Shown here piece after piece: positions 50,501 through 64,000 of a DNA stretch of 64,000 nucleotides. Position numbers and translations under genes: made by a program. The stretch spans positions 40,200,963 through 40,264,962 of the forward strand of contig OZ010750.1 in assembly GCA_963932245.1 (NCBI GenBank), given 5' to 3'. Positions within the stretch are counted from its first letter, which is position 1. Each line of letters opens with the position of its first letter. Source of the DNA: Tachinus rufipes. Lineage: Eukaryota; Arthropoda; Insecta; Coleoptera; Staphylinidae. The notes beneath the pieces are model-generated. The model made no database searches. It was not told where the DNA came from and worked only from the letters and a program-made list of their open reading frames with translations.

Positions 50501-53500
50501 GATTTAGAATGCAATTTACAGACGATTTTATTATACAGATAATTTATTAAATTTTTTTTAGTAAAATTAATTTAATAAACTTAAATTTTTATTTGGTTGG
50601 TTTTGACTTTATAAGAAAATGTTTCAAATAAAAATGATTTAAAATGCAATTTACAACCGATTTTATTATACAGATAATTTATTTAAATTTTTTTAACGAT
50701 TTTTTTTAGTAAAATTAATTTAATAAAATCAAGTTTTTATTTGGTTGGTTTTGACTTTATAAGAAAATGTTTTATATAAAAGTGATTTAGAATGCAATTT
50801 ACAGACGATTTTATTATACAGATAATTTATTTAATTTTTTTTAACAATTTTTTTTAGTAAAATTAATTTAATAAAATTAAATTTTTATTTGGTTGGTTTT
50901 GACTTTATAAGAAAATGTTTCAAATAAAAATGATTTAAAATGCAATTTACAACCGATTTTATTATACAGATAATTTATTTAAATTTTTTTAACGATTTTT
51001 TTTAGTTAAATTAATTTAATAAAATAATTTTTTTATTTGGTTGGTTTTGACTTTATAAGAAAATGTTTTAAATAAAAGTGATTTAGAATGCAATTTACAG
51101 ACGATTTTTTTATACAGATAATTTATTTAATTTTTTTTAACAATTTTTTTTAGTAAAATTAATTTAATAAAATTAAATTTTTATTTGGTTGGTTTTGATT
51201 TTATAAGAAAATGTTTCAAATAAAAATGATTTAAAATGCAATTTACAACCGATTTTTATTATACAGATAATTTATTTGAATTTTTTTAACGATTTTTTTT
51301 AGTAAAATTAATTTAATAAAATCAATTTTTTATTTGGATGGTTTTGACTTTATAAGAAAATGTTTTAAATAAAAGTGATTTAGAATGCAATTTGCAGACG
51401 ATTTTATTATACAGATAATTTATTTAATTTTTTTTAACGATTTTTTTTAGTAAAATTAATTTAATAAAATCAATTTTTTATTTGGTTGGTTTTGACTTTA
51501 TAAGAAAATGTTTTAAATAAAAGTGATTTAGAATGCAATTTACAGACGATTTTATTATACAGATAGATAATTTATTTAATTTTTTTTAACAAGTTTTTTT
51601 AGTAAAATTAATTTAATAAAATTAAATTTTTATTTGGTTGGTTTTGACTTTATAAGAAAATGTTTCAAATAAAAATGATTTAAAATGCAATTTACAACCG
51701 ATTTTATTATACAAATAATTTATTTAAATTTTTTTAACGATTTTTTTTAGTAAAATTAATTTAATAAAATCAATTTTTTATTTGGTTGGTTTTGACTTTA
51801 TAAGAAAATGTTTTAAATAAAAGTAATTTAGAAAGCAATTTACAGACGATTTTATTATACAGATAATTTATTTAATTTTTTTTAACGATTTTTTTTTAGT
51901 AAAATTAATTTAATAAAATTAAATTTTTATTTGGTTGGTTTTGACTTTATAAGAAAATGTTTCAAATAAAAATGATTTAAAATGCAATTTACAACCAATT
52001 TTATTATTCAGATAATTTATTTAAATTTTTTTAACGATTTTTTTTAGTAAAATTAATTTAATAAAATCAATTTTTTATTTGGTTGGTTTTGACTTGATAA
52101 GAAAATGTTTTAAATAAAAGTGATTTAGAATGCAATTTACAGACGATTTTATTATACAGATAATTTATTTTTTTTTTAAACGATTTTTATTAGTAAAATT
52201 AATTTAATAAAATTTAATTTTTTTTTGGTTGGTTTTGACTTTATAAGAAAATGTTTCAAATAAAAATGATTTAAAATGCAATTTACAACCAATTTTTATT
52301 ATACAGATAATTTATTTAAATTTTTTCAACGATTTTTTTTTAGTAAAATTAATTTAATAAAATCAATTTTTTATTTGGATGGTTTTGACTTTATAAGAAA
52401 ATGTTTTAAATAAAAGTGATTTAGAATGCAATTTACAGACGATTTTATTATACAGATAATTTATTTAATTTTTTTAACAATTTTTTTTAGTAAAATTAAT
52501 TTAATAAAATTAAATTTTTATTTGGTTGGTTTTGACTTTATAAGAAAATGTTTTAAATAAAAGTGATTTAGAATGCACTTTACAGACGATTTTATTATAC
52601 AGATAATTTATTTAATTTTTTTTAGTAAAATTAATTTAATAAAATTAAATTTTTATTTGGTTGGTTTTGACTTTATAAGAAAATGTTTCAAATAAAAATG
52701 ATTTAAAATGCAATTTACAACCGATTTTATTATACAGATAATTTATTTAAATTTTTTTAACGATTTTTTTTAGTAAAATTAATTTAATAAAATCAAGTTT
52801 TTATTTGGTTGGATTTGACTTTATAAGAAAATGTTTTATATAAAAGTGATTTAGAATGCAATTTACAGACGATTTTATTATACAGATAATTTATTTAATT
52901 TTTTTTTACAATTTTTTTTAGTAAAATTAATTTAATAAAATTAAATTTTTATTTGGTTGGTTTTGACTTTATAAGAAAATGTTTTAAATAAAAGTGATTT
53001 AGAATGCACTTTACAGTCGATTTTATTATACAGATAATTTATTTAATTTTTTTTAACGATTTTTTTTAGTAAAATTAATTTAATAAAATTAATTTTTTAT
53101 TTGGTTGGTTTTGACTTTATAAGAAAATGTTTCAAATAAAAATGATTTAAAATGCAATTTACAACCGATTTTTATTATACAGATAATTTATTTAATTTTT
53201 TTTAACAATTTTTTTAAGTAAAATTAATTTAATAAAATTAAATTTTTATTTGGTTGGTTTTGACTTTATAAGAAAATGTTTAAAATAAAAATGATATAAA
53301 ATGCAATTTACAACCGATTTTATTATACAGATAATTTATTTAAATTTTTTAACGCTTTTTTTTTAGTAAAAATTAATTTAATAAAATCAATTTTTTATTT
53401 GGTTGGTTTTGACTTTATAAGAAAATGTTTTAAATAAAAGTGATTTAGAAAGCAATTTACAGACGATTTTATTATACAGATAATTTATTTAATTTTTTTT

Positions 53501-55750
53501 AACGATTTTTTTTAGTATAATTAATTTAATAAAATTAAATTTTTATTTGGTTGGTTTTGACTTTATAAGAAAATGTTTCAAATAAAAATGATTTCAAATG
53601 CAATTTACAACCGATTTTATTATACAGATAATTTATTTAAATTTTTTTAACGATTTTTTTTAGTAAAATTAATTTAATAAAATCAATTTTTTATTTGGTT
53701 GGTTTTGACTTTATAAGAAAATGTTTTAAATAAATGTGATTTAGAATGCAATTTACAGACGATTTTATTATACAGATAATTTATTAAATTTTTTTTAGTA
53801 AAATTAATTTAATAAACTTAAATTTTTATTTGGTTGGTTTTGACTTTATAAGAAAATGTTTCAAATAAAAATGATTTAAAATGCAATTTACAACCGATTT
53901 TATTATACAGATAATTTATTTAAATTTTTTTAACGATTTTTTTTAGTAAAATTAATTTAATAAAATCAAGTTTTTATTTGGTTGGTTTTGACTTTATAAG
54001 AAAATGTTTTATATAAAAGTGATTTAGAATGCAATTTACAGACGATTTTATTATACAGATAATTTATTTAATTTTTTTTAACAATTTTTTTTTAGTAAAA
54101 TTAATTTAATAAAATTAAATTTTTATTTGGTTGGTTTTGACTTTATAAGAAAATGTTTCAAATAAAAATGATTTAAAATGCAATTTACAACCGATTTTAT
54201 TATACAGATAATTTATTTAAATTTTTTTAACGATTTTTTTTAGTTAAATTAATTTAATAAAATAATTTTTTTATTTGGTTGGTTTTGACTTTATAAGAAA
54301 ATGTTTTAAATAAAAGTGATTTAGAATGCAATTTACAGACGATTTTTTTATACAGATAATTTATTTAATTTTTTTTAACAATTTTTTTTAGTAAAATTAA
54401 TTTAATAAAATTAAATTTTTATTTGGTTGGTTTTGATTTTATAAGAAAATGTTTCAAATAAAAATGATTTAAAATGCAATTTACAACCGATTTTTATTAT
54501 ACAGATAATTTATTTGAATTTTTTTAACGATTTTTTTTAGTAAAATTAATTTAATAAAATCAATTTTTTATTTGGATGGTTTTGACTTTATAAGAAAATG
54601 TTTTAAATAAAAGTGATTTAGAATGCAATTTGCAGACGATTTTATTATACAGATAATTTATTTAATTTTTTTTAACGATTTTTTTTAGTAAAATTAATTT
54701 AATAAAATCAATTTTTTATTTGGTTGGTTTTGACTTTATAAGAAAATGTTTTAAATAAAAGTGATTTAGAATGCAATTTACAGACGATTTTATTATACAG
54801 ATAGATAATTTATTTAATTTTTTTTAACAAGTTTTTTTAGTAAAATTAATTTAATAAAATTAAATTTTTATTTGGTTGGTTTTGACTTTATAAGAAAATG
54901 TTTCAAATAAAAATGATTTAAAATGCAATTTACAACCGATTTTATTATACAAATAATTTATTTAAATTTTTTTAACGATTTTTTTTAGTAAAATTAATTT
55001 AATAAAATCAATTTTTTATTTGGTTGGTTTTGACTTTATAAGAAAATGTTTTAAATAAAAGTAATTTAGAAAGCAATTTACAGACGATTTTATTATACAG
55101 ATAATTTATTTAATTTTTTTTAACGATTTTTTTTAGTAAAATTAATTTAATAAAATTAAATTTTTATTTGGTTGGTTTTGACTTTATAAGAAAATGTTTC
55201 AAATAAAAATGATTTAAAATGCAATTTACAACCAATTTTATTATTCAGATAATTTATTTAAATTTTTTTAACGATTTTTTTTAGTAAAATTAATTTAATA
55301 AAATCAATTTTTTATTTGGTTGGTTTTGACTTGATAAGAAAATGTTTTAAATAAAAGTGATTTAGAATGCAATTTACAGACGATTTTATTATACAGATAA
55401 TTTATTTTTTTTTTAAACGATTTTTATTAGTAAAATTAATTTAATAAAATTTAATTTTTTTTTGGTTGGTTTTGACTTTATAAGAAAATGTTTCAAATAA
55501 AAATGATTTAAAATGCAATTTACAACCAATTTTTATTATACAGATAATTTATTTAAATTTTTTCAACGATTTTTTTTTAGTAAAATTAATTTAATAAAAT
55601 CAATTTTTTATTTGGATGGTTTTGACTTTATAAGAAAATGTTTTAAATAAAAGTGATTTAGAATGCAATTTACAGACGATTTTATTATACAGATAATTTA
55701 TTTAATTTTTTTAACAATTTTTTTTAGTAAAATTAATTTAATAAAATTAA
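47600..55750. repeat. higher-order blocks in array 2 (1770, 3238 and 5008 bp offsets)
   Basis: AGATAGATAA occurs at 49,791, 51,561 and 54,799. GTTTAAAATAAAAATGATAT occurs at 48,271, 50,041 and 53,278. The variant TTGGATTTGA occurs at 47,801 and 52,809. Offsets of 1770 (12 monomers) and 3238 (22 monomers) add to 5008. Copies are nearly identical, so the duplications are recent. Confidence 0.85.
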
Positions 55751-56008
55751 ATTTTTATTTGGTTGGTTTTGACTTTATAAGAAAATGTTTCAAATAAAAG
55801 TGATTTAGAATGCAATTTACAGACGATTTTATTATACAGATAATTTATTTAATTTTTTTTTACGATTTTTTTTAGTAAAATTAATTTATTAAAATTAAAT
55901 TTTTGTTTGGTTGGTTTTGACTTTATAAAAAAATGTTTCAAATAAAAATGATTCAAAATGCAATTTACAACCGATTTTATTATACAGATAATTTATTTAA
56001 ATTTTTTT

Positions 56009-58150
56009 AACGTTTTTTTTTAGTAAAACTAATTTAATAAAATCAATTTTTTATTTGGTTGGTTTTGACTTTATAAGAAAATGTTTTAAATAAAAGTGAT
56101 CTAGAATGCAATTTTCAGACGATTTTATTATACAGATAATTTATTTAATTTTTTTTAACGATTTTTTTTAGTAAAATTAATTTATTAAAATTAAATTTTT
56201 ATTTAGTTGGTTTTGACTTTATAAGAAAATGTTTCAAATAAAAATGATTTAAAATGCAATTTACAACCGATTTTATTATACAGATAATTTATTTAAATTT
56301 TATTAACGATGTTTTTTAAGTAAAATTAATTTAATAAAATCAATTTTTTATTTGGTTGGTTTTGACTTTATAAGAAAATGTTTTAAATAAAAGTGATTTA
56401 GAATGCAATTTACAGACGATTTTATTATACAGATAATTTATTTAATTTTTTTTAACGATTTTTTTTAGTAAAATTAATTTAATAAAATTAAATTTTTATT
56501 TGGTTGGTTTTGACTTTATAAGAAAATGTTTCAAATAAAAATGATTTAAAATGCAATTTACAACCGATTTTATTATACAGATAATTTATTTAAATTTTTT
56601 TAACGATTTTTTTTAGTAAAATTAATTTAATAAAATAAATTTTTATTTGGTTGGTTTTGACTTTATAAGAAAATGTTTTAAATAAAAGTGATTTAGAATG
56701 CAGTTTACAGACGATTTTATTATACAGATAATTTATTTAATTTTTTTCAACAATTTTTTTTAGTAAAATTAATTTAATAAAATTAAATTTTTATTTGGTT
56801 GGTTTTGACTTTATAAGAAAATGTTTCAAATAAAAATGATTTAAAATGCAATTTACAACCAATTTTATTATACAGATAATTTATTTAAATTTTGTTAACG
56901 ATTTTTTTTAGTAAAATTAATTTAATAAAATCAATTTTTTATTTGGTTGGTTTTGACTTTATAAGAAAATGTTTTAAATAAAAGTGATTTAAAATGCAAT
57001 TTACAGACGATTTTATTATACAGATAATTTATTTAATTTTTTTAACGATTTTTTATTAGTAAAATTAATTTAATAAAATTAAATTTTTATTTGGTTGGTT
57101 TTGACTTTATAAGAAAATGTTTCAAATAAAAATGATTTAAAATGCAATTTACAACCGATTTTATTATACAGATAAGTTATTTAATTTTTTTTAACGATTT
57201 TTTTTAGTAAAATTAATTTAATAAAATAAAATTTTTATTTGGTTGGTTTTGACTTTATAAGAAAATGTTTTAAATAAAAATGATTTAAAATGCAATTTAC
57301 AACCGATTTTATTATACAGATAATTTATTTAAATTTTTTTAACGATTTTTTTTAGTAAAATTAATTTAATAAAATCATTTTTTTATTTGGTTGGTTTTGA
57401 CTTTATAAAAAAATGTTTTAAATAAAAGTGAATTAGAATGCAATTTAAAGACGATTTTATTATACAGACAATTTTTATAATTTTTTTTAACGATTTTTTT
57501 TTGTAAAATTAATTTAATAAAATTAAATTTTTATTTTCTTGGTTTTGACTTTATAAGAAAATGTTTCAAATAAAAATGATTTAAAATGCAATTTACAACC
57601 AATTTTATTATACAGATAATTTATTTAAATTTTTTAACGATTTTTTTTAGTAAAATTAATTTAAAAAAATCAATTTTTTATTTGGTTGGTTTTGACTTTA
57701 TAAGAAAATGTTTTAAATAAAAGTGATTTAGAATGCAATTTACAGACGATTTTATTATACAGATAATTTATTTAATTTTTTTTAACAATTTTTTTTAGTC
57801 AAATTAATTTAATAAAATTAAATTTTTATTTGGTTGGTTTTGACTTTATAAGAAAATGTTTCAAATAAAATTGATTTAAAATGCAATTTACAACCGATTT
57901 TATTATACAGATAATTTATTTAAATTTTTTTAACGATTTTTTTTAGTAAAATTAATTTAATAAAATCAATTTTTTATTTGGTTGGTTTTGACTTTATAAG
58001 AAAATGTTTTAAATAAAAGTAATTTAGAAAGCAATTTACAGACGATTTTATTATACAGATAATTTATTTAATTTTTTTTAACGATTTTTTTTTAGTAAAA
58101 TTAATTTAATAAAATTAAATTTTTATTTGGTTGGTTTTTACTTTATAAGA
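56009..58150. repeat. copy of the first 2.1 kb of array 2
   Basis: The start of array 2 (43,757-45,900) recurs here at an offset of 12,252 bp. It shares rare variants: AACG followed by nine T and AGTAAAACTAA, GTGATCTAGAATGC, CAGATAAGTTATTT and TTTTCTTGGTTTTGAC. One difference is a 3-bp insertion in the first copy at about 44,720. Similarity fades after about 58,130. Confidence 0.85.
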
Positions 58151-61100
58151 AAATGTTTCAAATAAAAATGATTTAAAATGCAATTTACAACCAATTTTAT
58201 TATACAGATAATTTATTTAAATTTTTTTAACGATTTTTTTTAGTAAAATTAATTTAAGAAAATCAATTTTTTATTTGGTTGGTTTTGACTTGATAGGAAA
58301 ATGTTTTAAATAAAAGTGATTTAGAATGCAATTTACAGACGATTTTATTATACAGATAATTTATTTAATTTTTTTTAACGATTTTTTTTAGTAAAATTAA
58401 TTTAATAAAATTAAATTTTTATTTGGTTGGTTTTGACTTTATAAGAAAATGTTTTAAATAAAAATGATTTAAAATGCAATTTACAACCGATTTTATTATA
58501 CAGATAATTTATTTAAATTTTTTTAACGATTTTTTTTAGTAAAATTAATTTAATAAAATCAATTTTTTATTTTGTTAATTTTGACTAAATAAGAAAATGT
58601 TTTATATAAAAGTAATTTAGAATGCAATTTACAGTCGATTTTATTATACAGATAATTTATTTAGTTTTTTTTAACGATTTTTTTTAGTAAAATTACTTTA
58701 ATAAAATTAAATTTTTATTTGGTTGGTTTTGACTTTATAAGAAAATGTTTTAAATAAAAGTGATTTAGAATGCAATTTACAGACGATTTTATTATACAGA
58801 TAAATTATTTAATTTTTTTTAACGATTTTTTTTAGTAAAATTAATTAAATAAAATTAAATTTTTATTTGGTTGGTTTTGACTTTATAAGAAAATGTTTCA
58901 AATAAAAATGATTTAAAATGCAATTTACAACCGATTTTATTATACAGAAAATTTATTTAAATTTTTTTAACGATTTTTTTTAGTAAAATTAATTTAATAA
59001 AATCAATTTTTTATTTGGTTGGTTTTGACTTTATAAGAAAATGTTTTAAATAAAAGTGATTTAGAATGCAATTTACAGACGATTTTATTATACAGATAAT
59101 TTATTTAATTTTTTTTAACGATTTTTTTTAGTAAAATTAATTTAATAAAATTAAATTTTTATTTGGTTGGTTTTGACTTTATAAGAAAATGTTTCAAATA
59201 AAAATGATTTAAAATGCAATTTACAACCGATTTTATTATACAGATAATTTACTTAAATTTTTTTAACGATTTTTTTTAGTAAAATTAATTTAATAAAATC
59301 AATTTTTTATTTGGTTGGTTTTGACTTTATAAGAAAATGTTTTAAATAAAAGTGATTTAGAATGCAATTTACAGCCGATTTTATTATACAGATCATTTAT
59401 TTAATTTTTTTTAACAATTTTTTTTAGTAAAATTAATTTAATAAAATTAAATTTTTATTTGGTTGGTTTTGACTTTATAAGAAAATGTTTCAAATAAAAA
59501 TGATTTAAAATGCAATTTACAACCGATTTTATTATACAGATAATTTATTTAATTTTTTTTAACGATTTTTTTTAGTAAAATTAATTTAATAAAATCAATT
59601 TTTAATTTGGTTGGTTTTGACTTTATAAGAAAATGTTTTAAATAAAAGTGATTTAGAATGCTATTTACAGACGATTTTATTATACAGATAGATAATTTAT
59701 TTAATTTTTTTTAACAAGTTTTTTTAGTAAAATTAATTTAATAAAATTAAATTTTTATTTGGTTGGTTTTGACTTTATAAGAAAATGTTTCAAATAAAAA
59801 TGATTTAAAATGCAATTTACAACCGATTTTATTATACAGATAATTTATTTAAATTTTTTTAACGATTTTTTTTAGTAAAATTAATTTAATAAAATCAATT
59901 TTTTATTTGGTTGGTTTTGACTTGATAAGAAAAAGTTTTAAATAAAAGTGATTTAGAATACAATTTACAGACGATTTTATTATACAGATAATTTATTTTA
60001 TTTTTTTTACCGATTTTTATTAGTAAAATTAATTTAATAAAATTAAATTTTTATTTGGTTGGTTTTGACTTTATAAGAAAATGTTTCAAATAAAAATGAT
60101 TTAAAATGCAATTTACAACCGATTTTATTATACAGATAATTTATTTAAATTTTTTTAACAATTTTTTTTAGTAAAATTAATTTATTAAAATCAATTTTTT
60201 ATTTGGTTAATTTTGACTTTATAAGAAAATGTTTTATATAAAAGTGATTTAGAATGCAATTTACAGACGATTTTATTATACAGATAATTTATTTAAGTTT
60301 TTTTAACGATTTTTTTTAGTAAAATTAATTTAATAAAATCAATTTTTTATTTGGTTGGTATTGACTTTATAAGAAAATGTTTTAAATAAAAGTGATTTAG
60401 AATGCACTTTACAGACGATTTTATTATACAGATAATTTATTTAATTTTTTTTAACGATTTTTTTTAGTAAAATTAATTTAATAAAATTAAATTTTTATTT
60501 GGTTGGTTTTGACTTTATAAGAAAATGTTTCAAATAAAAATGATTTAAAATGCAATTTACAACCGATTTTTATTATACAGATAATTTATTTAAATTTTTT
60601 CAACGATTTTTTTTTAGTAAAATTAATTTAATAAAATCAATTTTTTATTTGGATGGTTTTGACTTTATAAGAAAATGTTTCAAATAAAAGTGATTTAGAA
60701 TGCAATTTACAGACGATTTTATTATACAGATATTTTATTTAATTTTTTTTAACAATTTTTTTTAGTAAAATTAATTGAATAAAATTAAATTTTTATTTGG
60801 TTGGTTTTGACTTTATAAGAAAATGTTTCAAATAAAAATGATTTAAAATGCAATTTACAACCAATTTTATTATACAGATAATTTATTTAATATTTTTTAA
60901 CAATTTTTTTTAGTAAAATTAATTTAATAAAATCAATTTTTTATTTGGTTGGTTTTAACTTTATAAGAAAATGTTTTAAATAAAAGTGATTTAGAATGCA
61001 ATTTACAGACGATTTTATTATACAGATAATTTATTTAATTTTTTTTAACGATTTTTTTTAGTAAATTTAATTTAAAAAAATTACATTTTTATTTGGTTGG

Positions 61101-64000
61101 TTTTGACTTTATAAATAAATGTTTCTAATAAAAATGATTTAAAATGCAATTTACAACTGATTTTATTATACACATAATTTATTTAATTTTTTTTAACGAT
61201 TTTTTTTAGAAAAATTAATTTAATAAAATTAAATTTTTATTTGGTTGGTTTTGACTTTATAAGAAAATGTTTCAAATAAAAATGATTTAAAATGAAATTT
61301 ACAACTGATTTTATTATACACATAATTTATTTAAATTTTTTTAACGATTTTTTTTTTAGTAAAATTAATTTAATAAAATTAATTTTTTATTTGGTTGGTT
61401 TTGACTTTATAAGAAAATGTTTTAAATAAAAGTGATTTAGAATGCACTTTACAGACGATTTTATTATACAGATAATTTAGTTATTTTTTTTTAACGATTT
61501 TTTTTAGTAAAATTAATTTAATAAAATTAAATTTTTATTTGGTTGGTTTTGACTTTATAAGAAAATGTTTCAAATAAAAATGATTTAAAATGCAATTTAC
61601 AACCGATTTTATTATACAGATAATTTATTTAAATTTTTTTAACGATTTTTTTTAGAAAAATTAATTTAATAAAATCAATTTTTTATTTGGATGGTTTTGA
61701 CTTTATAAGAAAATGTTTTAAATAAAAGTGATTTAGAATGCAATTTACAGACGATTTTATTATACAGATAATTTATTTAATTTTTTTTAACAATTTTTTT
61801 TAGTAAAATTAATTTAATAAAATTAAGATTTTATTTGGTTGGTTTTGACTTTATAAGAAAATGTTTCAAATAAAAATGATTTAAAATGCAATTTACAACC
61901 GATTTTATTATACAGATAATTTATTTAAATTTTTTTAACGATTTTTTTTAGTAAAATTAATTTAATAAAATCAATTTTTTATTTGGTTGGTTTTGACTTT
62001 ATAAGAAAATGTTTTAAATAAAAGTGATTTAGAATGCAATTTACAGACGATTTTATTATACAGATAATTTATTTAATTTTTTTTAACGATTTTTTTTAGT
62101 AAAATTAATTTAATAAGATTAAATTTTTATTTGGTTGGTTTTGACTTTATAAGAAAATGTTTCAAATGAAAATGATTTAAAATGCAATTTACAACCGATT
62201 TTATTATACAGATAATTTATTTAAATTTTTTTAACGATTTTTTTTAGTAAAATTAATTTAATAAAATAAATTTTTTATTTGGTTGGTTTTGACTTTATAA
62301 GAAAATGTTTTAAATAAAAGTGATTTAGAATGCAATTTACAGACGATTTTATTATACAGATAATTTATTTAATTTTTTTTAACGATTTTTTTTAGTAAAA
62401 TTAATTTAATAAAATAAAATTTTTATTTGGTTGGTTTTGACTTTATAAGAAAATGTTTCAAATAAAAATGATTTAAAATGCAATTTACAACCGATTTTAT
62501 TATACAGATAATTTATTTAAATTTTTTTAACGATGTTTTTTTAGTAAAATTAATTTAATAAAATCAATTTTTTATTTGGTTGGTTTTGACTTTATAAGAA
62601 AATGTTTTAAATACAAGTGATTTAGAATGCAATTTACAGACGATTTTATTATACAGATAATTTATTTTTTTTTTTTTACAATTTTTTTTAGTAAAATTAA
62701 TTTAATAAAATTAAATTTTTATTTGGTTGGTTTTGACTTTATAAGAAAATGTTTCAAATAAAAATGATTTAAAATGCAATTTACAACCGATTTTATTATA
62801 CAGATAATTTATTTAAATTTTTTTAACAATTTTTTTAGTAAAATTAATTTAATAAAATCAATTTTTTATTTGGTTGGTTTTGACTTTATAAGAAAATGTT
62901 TTAAATAAAAGTGATTCAGAATGCAATTTACAGACGATTTTATTATCCAGACAATTTATATAATTTTTTTTAACGATTTTTTTTAGGAAAATTAATTTAA
63001 TAAAATTAAATTTTTATTTGGTTGGTTTTGACTTTATAAGAAAATGTTTTAAATAAAAGTGATTTAGAATGCAATTTACAGACGATTTTATTATACAGAT
63101 AATTTATTTAATTTTTTTTAACGATTTTTTTTAGTAAAATTAATTTAATAAAATCAATTTTTTATTTGGTTGGTTTTGACTATATAAGAAAATGTTTTAA
63201 ATAAAAGTGATTTAAAATGCAATTTACAGACGATTTTATTATACAGATAATTTATTCAATTTTTTTTAACGATTTTTTTAGTAAAATTAATTTAATAAAA
63301 TCAATTTTTTATTTGGTTGGTTTTGACTATATAAGAAAATGTTTTAAATAAAAGTGATTTAAAATGCAATTTACAGACGATTTTATTATACAGATAATTT
63401 ATTCAATTTTTTTTAACGATTTTTTTAGTAAAATTAATTTAATAACATCAATTTTTTATTTGGTTGGTTTTGACTTTATAAGAAAATGTTTTAAATAAAA
63501 GTGATTTAGAATGCACTTTACAGACGATTTTATTATACAGATAATTTAGTTAATTTTTTTTAACGATTTTTTTTAGTAAAATTAATTTAATAAAATTAAA
63601 TTTTTATTTGGTTGGTTTTGACTTTATAAGAAAATGTTTCAAATAAAAATGATTTAAAATGCAATTTACAACCGATTTTATTATACAGATAATTTATTTT
63701 AATTTTTTTAACGATTTTTTTTAGTAAAATTAATTTAATAAAATCAATTTTTTATTTGGTTGGTTTTGACTTTATAAGAAAATGTTTTAAATAAAAGTGA
63801 TTTAGAATGCAATTTACAGACGATTTTATTATACAGATAATTTATTTAATTTTTTTTAACGATTTTTTTTAGTAAAATTAATTTAATAAAATTAAATTTT
63901 TATTTGGTTGGTTTTGACTTTAAAAGAAAATGTTTCAAATAAAAATGATTTAAAATGCAATTTACAACCGATTTTATTATACAGATAATTTATTTAATTT

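Larger units (their letters stand above)
43757..64000. repeat. satellite array 2, about 148-bp monomer in alternating types
   Basis: About 20.2 kb, roughly 137 monomers, running off the window end. Every monomer has a run of T after AACGA, then AGTAAAATTAATTTAATAAA, the marker TTTGGTTGGTTTTGACTTTA, and TTATTATACAGATAATTTAT. Type A has GTTTTAAATAAAAGTGATTT and CAGACGATT; type B has GTTTCAAATAAAAATGATTT and CAACCGATT. They alternate, giving a unit of about 296 bp, with local slips such as A-A runs near 63,050-63,500. No gene or transposon interrupts it. Confidence 0.98.

Noticed and set aside
24091..64000. CRISPR-like regular repeats
   Set aside because: The monomers are contiguous and similar along their whole length, with no unique spacers. 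This is satellite DNA.
1..64000. tRNA, rRNA or other structured RNA genes
   Set aside because: No cloverleaf with A/B boxes and no rRNA-like GC-rich block was recognised on either strand.

Overview
The window looks like a heterochromatic stretch of an A+T-rich arthropod genome, most probably an insect. The evidence is the mix of decayed transposons (BEL/Pao, Ty3/gypsy, piggyBac, Tc1/mariner, hAT, CR1/jockey-group and I-clade LINEs), a gene remnant with a 48-nt intron, and two very large A+T satellites. The species cannot be read from the sequence. No rRNA, tRNA or intact host gene was recognised.

Positions 1-24,090 are a transposon graveyard. From left to right: a piggyBac scrap (185-440); a BEL/Pao gag-pol relic (480-2060); a Ty3/gypsy relic (2150-4530) split by a minus-strand Tc1/mariner-superfamily transposase remnant (3510-3850); about 2.9 kb with no recognisable gene; a 5'-truncated CR1/jockey-group LINE on the minus strand (about 7436-10315) lying against a broken condensin subunit-3-like gene fragment (10320-11158); a decayed piggyBac transposase (11533-12935); a Tc1/mariner fragment (13247-13520); and a gypsy integrase relic (14360-15110). 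A nearly full-length I-clade LINE follows on the minus strand (about 15331-21290), with a CCHC gag-like ORF1 and an ORF2 carrying endonuclease, reverse transcriptase, RNase H and a terminal zinc finger. Next come a 429-bp non-autonomous hAT element with a near-perfect 8-bp target duplication (22281-22709) and the first part of a Harbinger-like coding sequence (23856-24121).

Positions 24,091-64,000, about 62% of the window, are satellite DNA. Array 1 (24,091-43,756) has a 110-bp monomer with length classes set by loss of one AAATTT-type hexamer. It carries higher-order duplications of 2174 bp and about 2.72 kb, plus a segment pair 10,252 bp apart. Array 2 (43,757 to the window end and beyond) has a monomer of about 148 bp in two alternating types, giving a dimer of about 296 bp, with higher-order offsets of 1770, 3238, 5008 and 12,252 bp. 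The arrays meet with no spacer. Array 1 begins directly inside the Harbinger-like reading frame.

No working gene set can be proposed. The readable biology is the history of the locus: nested insertions into older insertions, capture and decay of a condensin gene piece, a comparatively recent I-element, and satellites that grew by local multi-monomer duplication. All calls come from reading by eye; family names rest on recognisable motifs and not on a database search.
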